Source: Lachnospira multipara ATCC 19207
Lineage (GTDB): Bacteria; Bacillota; Clostridia; Lachnospirales; Lachnospiraceae
Direction: 5' to 3'
DNA: 64,000 bases
Assembly: GCF_000424105.1 (NCBI RefSeq)
Contig: NZ_AUJG01000001.1
Span: forward strand, 489,258-553,257
The notes under the pieces were generated by a model. That model ran no database searches and had not been told where the DNA came from. It worked only from the letters and a program-made list of their open reading frames with translations. Position numbers and translations under genes: made by a program. This document shows positions 60,157-64,000 of the stretch, in pieces. Every line of letters begins with the position of its first letter. Position 1 is the stretch's first letter.

Positions 60157-60587
60157 AGGTTTGAATGATTGTCATATTCATAATAACAATTTAACACCAA
60201 TGGAATTAAGATTTAGCTAATTTATCCGTCTGAAATGTTACCCAAAATGTTGACCAGTACATTAGCTGAAATTCCAATTATTTGGTAAAAAGTAATACAT
60301 AATCGGTAGTATTATTTTTCGTATAGACAGCGTAAATCGATAAATTGGTTATGCGTTGTTTTTTTTTGTGGTTATCCACTACTTAAAAACGTGTAAATAC
60401 ACATAAAATGGTAATGGCTATTGTTTTAGAGAAGTATATGACTGTATGCCTACATATTCAGCCGTAAGGGAGTTGATTAAAAGAGCAAATTATAACGTTT
60501 ATTAACTTTAACGGTTAAAAAGTGTTGTTATAAATATAACAGAAATGAACTAATGCTGTTAAAAAACCATTGCAAAGAGGTGTATTT
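60157..60587 (+). other. Intergenic region between NUDIX and DUF6088 genes
   Basis: 430 AT-rich bases. Holds a terminator at 60327-60367, a short frame from 60449 (MPTYSAVRELIKRANYNVY, no ribosome site), and GTTATA-AA-TATAAC (60527-60540), a perfect inverted repeat near the next gene's start. Nothing else recognised. Confidence 0.45.
60327..60367 (+). terminator. Probable terminator after the NUDIX gene
   Basis: ACAGCG / CGTTGT stem with flanking A-T pairs, followed by nine Ts. Confidence 0.55.
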
Positions 60588-61214
60588 ATGTTATATGGAT
60601 ATTTGATTGAAAATTTTAAACCATATGAACCAATCTTCACTGTGGACATTGATATAGATATGGTGGGGAATTCTCTTCGCCCAAAACTGAAAGAATTATG
60701 CGATTCCGGTAAACTTTGTAGATATGAGGCGGGGGTTTATTATTTGCCTGGAAAAATGAAGTTGAAAGGTTTAACTCTGATATCAGCTAGTGCCGTTGCT
60801 AGAAGTAAATATGTTAATCGAAGAGGAAAAGTACGAGGATACTATTCGGGATATACTTTTGCTAATCAAATTGGACTTTCTCTACAGGTTCCTTATGTGC
60901 AAGAAATTGTTACGAATGAAGCCAGTGCCAAAGTAAGAGAGATTGATATTAAAGGACAGAAATTTATCATTCGAAAGCCTAAGGCTGAAGTTACAGAAGA
61001 GAATGTATATACATTACAGTTTTTGGATTTTCTTAGTGATATAGATAAATATCTGGATGGAAGATCAGAGAATATTCTTGATAAGTTAGAGAAACTTATT
61101 AAAGATGAAAATATTACAAAAGAACTTATTGATACATATATTAGTTTGTATCCGACAAGGATATATAAGAATCTTTATGAGACAGGAGTAGTTTATGCTA
61201 TTACACAAGGATAG
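60588..61214 (+). CDS. DUF6088-type AbiEi-like antitoxin/regulator without a toxin
   Basis: 208 aa. N-terminal winged helix: MVGNSLRPKLKELCDSGKLC followed by RYEAGVYYLPG; the middle FANQIGLSLQVPYVQEIVTN and the VREIDIKGQKFIIRKP strand are the AbiEi-like C-terminal domain. ATG 60588 follows AAAGAGGTG. No nucleotidyltransferase gene follows; downstream are fragments of another AbiEi. The small palindrome GTTATA-AA-TATAAC upstream may be its operator. Confidence 0.65.
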   Translation: MLYGYLIENFKPYEPIFTVDIDIDMVGNSLRPKLKELCDSGKLCRYEAGVYYLPGKMKLKGLTLISASAVARSKYVNRRGKVRGYYSGYTFANQIGLSLQVPYVQEIVTNEASAKVREIDIKGQKFIIRKPKAEVTEENVYTLQFLDFLSDIDKYLDGRSENILDKLEKLIKDENITKELIDTYISLYPTRIYKNLYETGVVYAITQG

Positions 61215-61324
61215 TAAAGGCCAATAAGAATGTGAATAGATGTATTCCGTGGAAGAGGAAATAAGTCACTTGTAGTCATCGTGACCACAGGTTGAATAAA
61301 ATCATCAAAAATATAGTCATTGAA

Positions 61325-61378
61325 AAACTTTACAATTATGTATATTTAGTGTCAAATATATACACCATTGTAAAGTTT
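61325..61378 (+). promoter_or_regulatory. AbiEi-type inverted repeat, second copy
   Basis: AAACTTTACAAT / ATTGTAAAGTTT, perfect 12-bp arms. From the right arm on, the sequence parallels 49639-49687, including TGAGGTGAAATATATGACTA. So the promoter of the intact abiE operon has a relative here. Confidence 0.72.
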
Positions 61379-61394
61379 GTTTGAGGTGAAATAT

Positions 61395-61529
61395 ATGACT
61401 AAGTTTGAAGACAAAGAGGGAGACTGGATTTTAAACATCACCAGTGTTATCACTTTTGGCAGAATCCACCTTGTGGAAGATGAAAAAAATAGACATTCAC
61501 ACATTATTCGATATAAAATTAATGTGTGA
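61395..61529 (+). pseudogene. Hybrid remnant: AbiEi start joined to a PPOX-like tail
   Basis: Begins MTKFED exactly like abiEi (49672) and continues KEGDWILNITSVITFGRIHL then VEDEKNRHSHIIRYKINV, which resembles the FMN-binding strand of PPOX-like proteins. 44 codons. A recombination joint, not a gene. Confidence 0.55.
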
Positions 61530-61543
61530 AAGGTGGTGGCGAA

Positions 61544-61831
61544 ATGAACAATGTTATTGAAAAACTAATTGCAGAATCGACAGATGGCCTTGTAAAAGTT
61601 ACTGATGTTGAAGCTTATGGCGGAGATCGTCGAGCATTAAAATCTTATGTAAATAACAATAAACTGATGAGAGTTGGTCGAGGACTATATCAGATTACAG
61701 ATGAATGGGAAGATGATTTATATATCCTTAGCGTAAAATATGAAAATAGAAATATCAATCTTTTAATGGATTACGCAGAACAATTACATGTTAAGAAAAA
61801 GATTTTGCGATATATGGAGGTACTACTATGA
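61544..61831 (+). pseudogene. AbiEi antitoxin with central deletion
   Basis: 95 aa from the ATG at 61544. The head ALKSYVNNNKLMRVGRGLYQ then ITDEWEDDLYILSVKYE matches residues ~30-75 of AbiEi; it then jumps to NLLMDYAEQLHVKKKILRYM, matching the last 30 residues. About 100 central residues are missing. The winged helix remains, so it might still bind the operator. No AbiEii toxin follows. Confidence 0.75.
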
Positions 61832-61844
61832 ATGGTAAAAAATA

Positions 61845-62106
61845 TTAAAAAAAGATTCTTCTTATATTCTCAGGCATAGAATGAAACATCATTTCTACTA
61901 TAGTTTCAGCTGGGGTGATGTTGTCATTCATCAGCCATTCTCTTGTCATCCCCACACATCCGTAGCAGTATAGACGAATACTGTATAGAATTTGGGTATC
62001 CAATCTATCTGTATCAAGAATTTTCATAGCTTCGATAGAGTAACGGTCAACAAAGTATTCATGCATGTATTGCCAAAGTGGATTCTGGGAGTTGTCATCG
62101 TAAGCT
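61845..62106 (-). pseudogene. TetR-family regulator C-terminal fragment
   Basis: Minus strand: KKAYDDNSQNPLWQYMHEYF then LYCYGCVGMTREWLMNDNIT and IVEMMFHSMPENIRRIFF, the ligand-binding half of an AcrR-type regulator. The helix-turn-helix half is gone; the break lies beside a hairpin TTTCTTACA / TGTAAGAAA (62107-62137). Confidence 0.65.
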
Positions 62107-62238
62107 TTCTTACAAAAATGTATTTATGTAAGAAATTCTATCATTATTATAATTCTGTAAGTGGATTAGCACAAGATTTGCCTTTATTCTAAAAGAGAAG
62201 CTTATGTATCATTAAAGGTTTTAGAGGAGGCATTTAAA

Positions 62239-62349
62239 ATGCATTTTACAGAGACTGTTTATAGAAATCCATATTGGCCAACATTTCCACTTTTACAGAT
62301 TACACAGGGGTGCACTCACAACAACTGTAAGAATTGGTTGAATATATGA
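62239..62349 (+). pseudogene. Radical SAM protein N-terminal fragment
   Basis: MHFTETVYRNPYWPTFPLLQ then ITQGCTHNNCKNW: the start of a radical SAM protein, cut within its CxxxCxxC cluster motif (only two cysteines left). AGAGGAGG precedes the ATG, so a 36-aa peptide may be made. The flavin reductase starts 11 bases after its stop. Confidence 0.7.
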
Positions 62350-62360
62350 AGGAGGGGCAA

Positions 62361-63014
62361 ATGAAAACCATAATCTTTAACGGAAGTCCAAGAAAAAACT
62401 GGAATACTGCAATGCTTTTGAAAGAGGCAGAGAAGGGAGCCAGGGAAGCAGGATCTGAAACAGAATATATCGATTTATATGATTTACAGTTTACTGGCTG
62501 CCGAAGTTGTATGGCCTGCAAACGAAAAGATGGAGAGCGTTGTAAATGTTTTTGGAAGGATGATTTATCCTCAGTCATTGATCGTATCTTCCAATCGGAT
62601 TCGCTGATTATCGGATCACCAATTTATCTGGGAGAAATTACCAGCCAAGTACACGCACTTATTGAACGCCTGCATTTTTGCGCACTGTCGTATGATGATT
62701 ACTCTAATTATTTTAAGGGTAAAGTAAACGTTGGGATTATCCTAACTATGAACGCGTCTAAAGCTTACTTCGAGCAAAGCTACCTGGGAAAGGCAAAAGA
62801 GGTAGAGCAGATTTTTCGTGCTTTAAATGGAAATGTAGAAGTATATGCTGCTTGCGATACGCTTCAGGTGAATGATTACAGCAAGTTTAATATGGCAGGC
62901 TTCAGTGAGGAACATAAAAAAGAAATGCGGGAAAAGCAGTTCCCAGTAGATTTGGAGGAAGCATTTCGTTTGGGCAAAAGGCTTGCAAGGAGCATAGCTT
63001 GGGGCATGCGATGA
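62361..63014 (+). CDS. NADPH-dependent FMN reductase / flavodoxin-family protein
   Basis: 217 aa. FMN phosphate loop FNGSPRKNWNT at residues ~5-15, IDLYDLQFTGCRSCMACKRK with a CxxC pair, a further Cys pair (GERCKCFW), and IGSPIYLGEITSQVHALIER. Cysteines suggest an iron-sulfur cluster as in iron-sulfur flavoproteins. ATG 62361 follows GGAGGGG. Complete. Last gene before the right copy of the dispersed repeat. Confidence 0.88.
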   Translation: MKTIIFNGSPRKNWNTAMLLKEAEKGAREAGSETEYIDLYDLQFTGCRSCMACKRKDGERCKCFWKDDLSSVIDRIFQSDSLIIGSPIYLGEITSQVHALIERLHFCALSYDDYSNYFKGKVNVGIILTMNASKAYFEQSYLGKAKEVEQIFRALNGNVEVYAACDTLQVNDYSKFNMAGFSEEHKKEMREKQFPVDLEEAFRLGKRLARSIAWGMR

Positions 63015-63262
63015 ATTCTGCCAAGATTTCTTCTGTGTTTTTTCATCTTTTACACTCTTATTTTACGCATATAGGCAATTTTAGTTTTATAAAACCCCGA
63101 AAAGGCAAGAATATGTTGCCTTTTTGGGGCTTTTTTGTGTGATTTGGATTAGCTGTAAATTTATTGAATTTTTCCAAGACCGGAAATCTAATCTTTTTCT
63201 AGTCTTTTCTCTTGATTTGGGCAATCCGACCAGCAACTTAGAAGTTCAAGAAATGAATTGCA
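63014..63262 (+). repeat. Dispersed repeat, right copy
   Basis: Same orientation as 17015-17342. Contains a strong hairpin CCCCGAAAAGGCAA / TTGCCTTTTTGGGG followed by CTTTTTT (63095-63136). Ends shortly before the IS200/IS605-type end. Confidence 0.8.
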
Positions 63263-63279
63263 ATGTTTATAAATATAAC

Positions 63280-63352
63280 ATGCCGTGAGCAAGAAATCCC
63301 CCACCTCTAAACGAAGTGTAGGTGGTGGGATGAATTGCGAATAACACGGCAT
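63280..63352 (+). mobile_element. IS200/IS605-type element end hairpins
   Basis: Outer arms ATGCCGTG / CACGGCAT enclose an inner subterminal hairpin TCCCCCACCT...AGGTGGTGGGA. Hairpins of this CCCACCTCTAAAC type are ends of IS605-group elements in Firmicutes, recognised as single strands by the transposase. It precedes the tnpA scar and tnpB. Confidence 0.65.
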
Positions 63353-63425
63353 TTTTTGTTACATATAATTGTTATAAGAACATTTGTTTGACTATTTTGT
63401 AATTTGATTGTATAATATAAATATA

Positions 63426-63509
63426 AATCTATCGTATTACTCAGACGGTGTTACTGTAGATATTATTAAACAATACATTCAAGCACAAGGAAAGAAAGAT
63501 GGCAAATAA
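63426..63509 (+). pseudogene. tnpA: 3' scar of an IS200-like tnpA
   Basis: NLSYYSDGVTVDIIKQYIQA then QGKKDGK and a stop that overlaps the tnpB start by 11 bases. This is the last ~28 residues of an IS200-type Y1 transposase; the catalytic HUH and Tyr portions are gone. So the element keeps tnpB but no transposase of its own. Confidence 0.65.
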
Positions 63510-64000
63510 GGCAATTAAGTACAGAGTATATCCTACAACTGAACAAGAAGTTATGTTTGCTAAGACCTTCGGCTGTTGTCGTAAGGTCTGGAATCTTATG
63601 CTTTCTGATAAGATTGACGGCTACAAAGCTACGGGCAAATTCCCCACTGTGACACCTGCCAAATATAAAAACGATTACCCTTATCTTAGGGAAATAGACA
63701 GTCTAGCTCTTGCCAATGTACAAATGAATTTACAGAAAGCCTACAAGAATTTCTTTGATAAAAAACGTAAAAAGAAAAATGGCTTCCCTAAATTCAAATC
63801 TCGTAAAGCTAGAAATAGCTATACCACTAATAATCAAAAAGGCACTGTTGCTATCATAGAGAATAAATATATCAAGCTTCCTAAGATCGGTAAGGTAAAA
63901 GCTGTAATTCACAGATTTCCAGAGGAAGACTGGATTATTAAATCAGCTACTGTGTCTAAAGAAAGAGATGGTAGTTTTTATATTTCTATTCTCTTTGAAT
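63499..64000 (+). CDS. tnpB: TnpB RNA-guided nuclease, 3' part outside window
   Basis: The first 167 codons: MANKAIKYRVYPTTEQEVMF, CRKVWNLMLSDKIDGY, YLREIDSLALANVQMNLQKA and NGFPKFKSRKARNSYTTNNQ are the N-terminal helical and recognition domains of IS605/IS1341 TnpB. The catalytic RuvC acids and the guide-RNA (omega RNA) end lie beyond base 64000. AAAGAAAG precedes the ATG. TnpB cuts DNA at the donor site and favours retention of the element. Confidence 0.92.
   Translation, partial: MANKAIKYRVYPTTEQEVMFAKTFGCCRKVWNLMLSDKIDGYKATGKFPTVTPAKYKNDYPYLREIDSLALANVQMNLQKAYKNFFDKKRKKKNGFPKFKSRKARNSYTTNNQKGTVAIIENKYIKLPKIGKVKAVIHRFPEEDWIIKSATVSKERDGSFYISILFE

Noticed and set aside
61992..62192. 66-codon plus-strand frame as a membrane protein
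   Set aside because: It is antisense to the TetR remnant and has no ribosome site.
17015..63262. The island as an intact prophage
   Set aside because: No capsid, portal, terminase, tail, lysis or integrase genes were seen; only a LexA-like and an ORF6N fragment are phage-like.
17015..63262. The island as an intact integrative conjugative element
   Set aside because: Only a decayed coupling-protein fragment is present; no relaxase, integrase or mating-pair genes, and no tRNA attachment site was recognised.

Overview
The window comes from a low-GC Gram-positive anaerobe, most likely a Lachnospiraceae member (Butyrivibrio/Pseudobutyrivibrio-like). Supporting signs are a LicT/BglP beta-glucoside system with RAT antiterminators, a pyruvate phosphate dikinase numbered like the Clostridium symbiosum enzyme, a CIRCE-controlled clpB, ThyX, a DUF4250 protein and IS200/IS605 sequences. 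No rRNA, tRNA or CRISPR array was seen. All calls come from reading the sequence and recognising families; no database search was run.

Bases 1-16600 are ordinary core genome: hflX-folA, a zinc-ribbon membrane protein, the licT / bglP / 6-phospho-beta-glucosidase locus with two RAT-terminator switches, thyX, a Cof-type HAD phosphatase, clpB, a DUF4250 gene (minus strand) and ppdK. Intergenic regions carry clean rho-independent terminators. Lysine codons here are mostly AAG.

Bases 17000-63300 are a roughly 46-kb accessory region bracketed by two copies of a ~240-bp dispersed repeat (about 17015 and 63014), with codon use shifted towards A-ending codons. It is a patchwork of defence-like cassettes, regulator/redox cassettes and broken genes. 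In order: an AAA15 ATPase + RloB pair (AbiL-like); a four-terminator array; a SnoaL-like protein and its Rrf2 repressor with matched operators; a zinc macrodomain + SirTM sirtuin pair; TetR divergent from a DsbA/FrnE-like oxidoreductase, an MBL hydrolase and a ferredoxin; a decayed conjugative coupling protein; an EEP nuclease + 904-aa membrane/coiled-coil protein; an operon of HTH, GIY-YIG-DUF2075, MazG, PRA-PH-like and HNH genes; a RloC-like zinc-hook ATPase; a PLD nuclease; and a 1950-aa STAND NTPase with an N-terminal restriction-like domain (Avs-like). Next come a macrodomain-HTH / vWA / ADP-ribosylglycohydrolase operon, an AbiEi/AbiEii toxin-antitoxin pair, an orphan 402-aa protein, a secreted protein + lipoprotein-nuclease pair, an HD hydrolase, a MATE pump, a truncated DUF4143 ATPase, a NUDIX hydrolase, a solo AbiEi-like antitoxin with gutted copies, an FMN reductase, and a tnpB (RNA-guided nuclease) behind a tnpA scar that runs off the window.

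The most interesting candidates for undescribed biology are the EEP nuclease/904-aa pair, the five-gene GIY-YIG-DUF2075 operon with two nucleotide pyrophosphohydrolases and an HNH nuclease, the STAND protein, and the repeated use of ADP-ribose chemistry at two separate loci. The many remnants (PPOX-like x2, CoiA, LexA, TraG, ORF6N, CpXC, SMR, radical SAM, TetR, AbiEi, ADP-ribosylglycohydrolase) show that this is a recombination hot spot.
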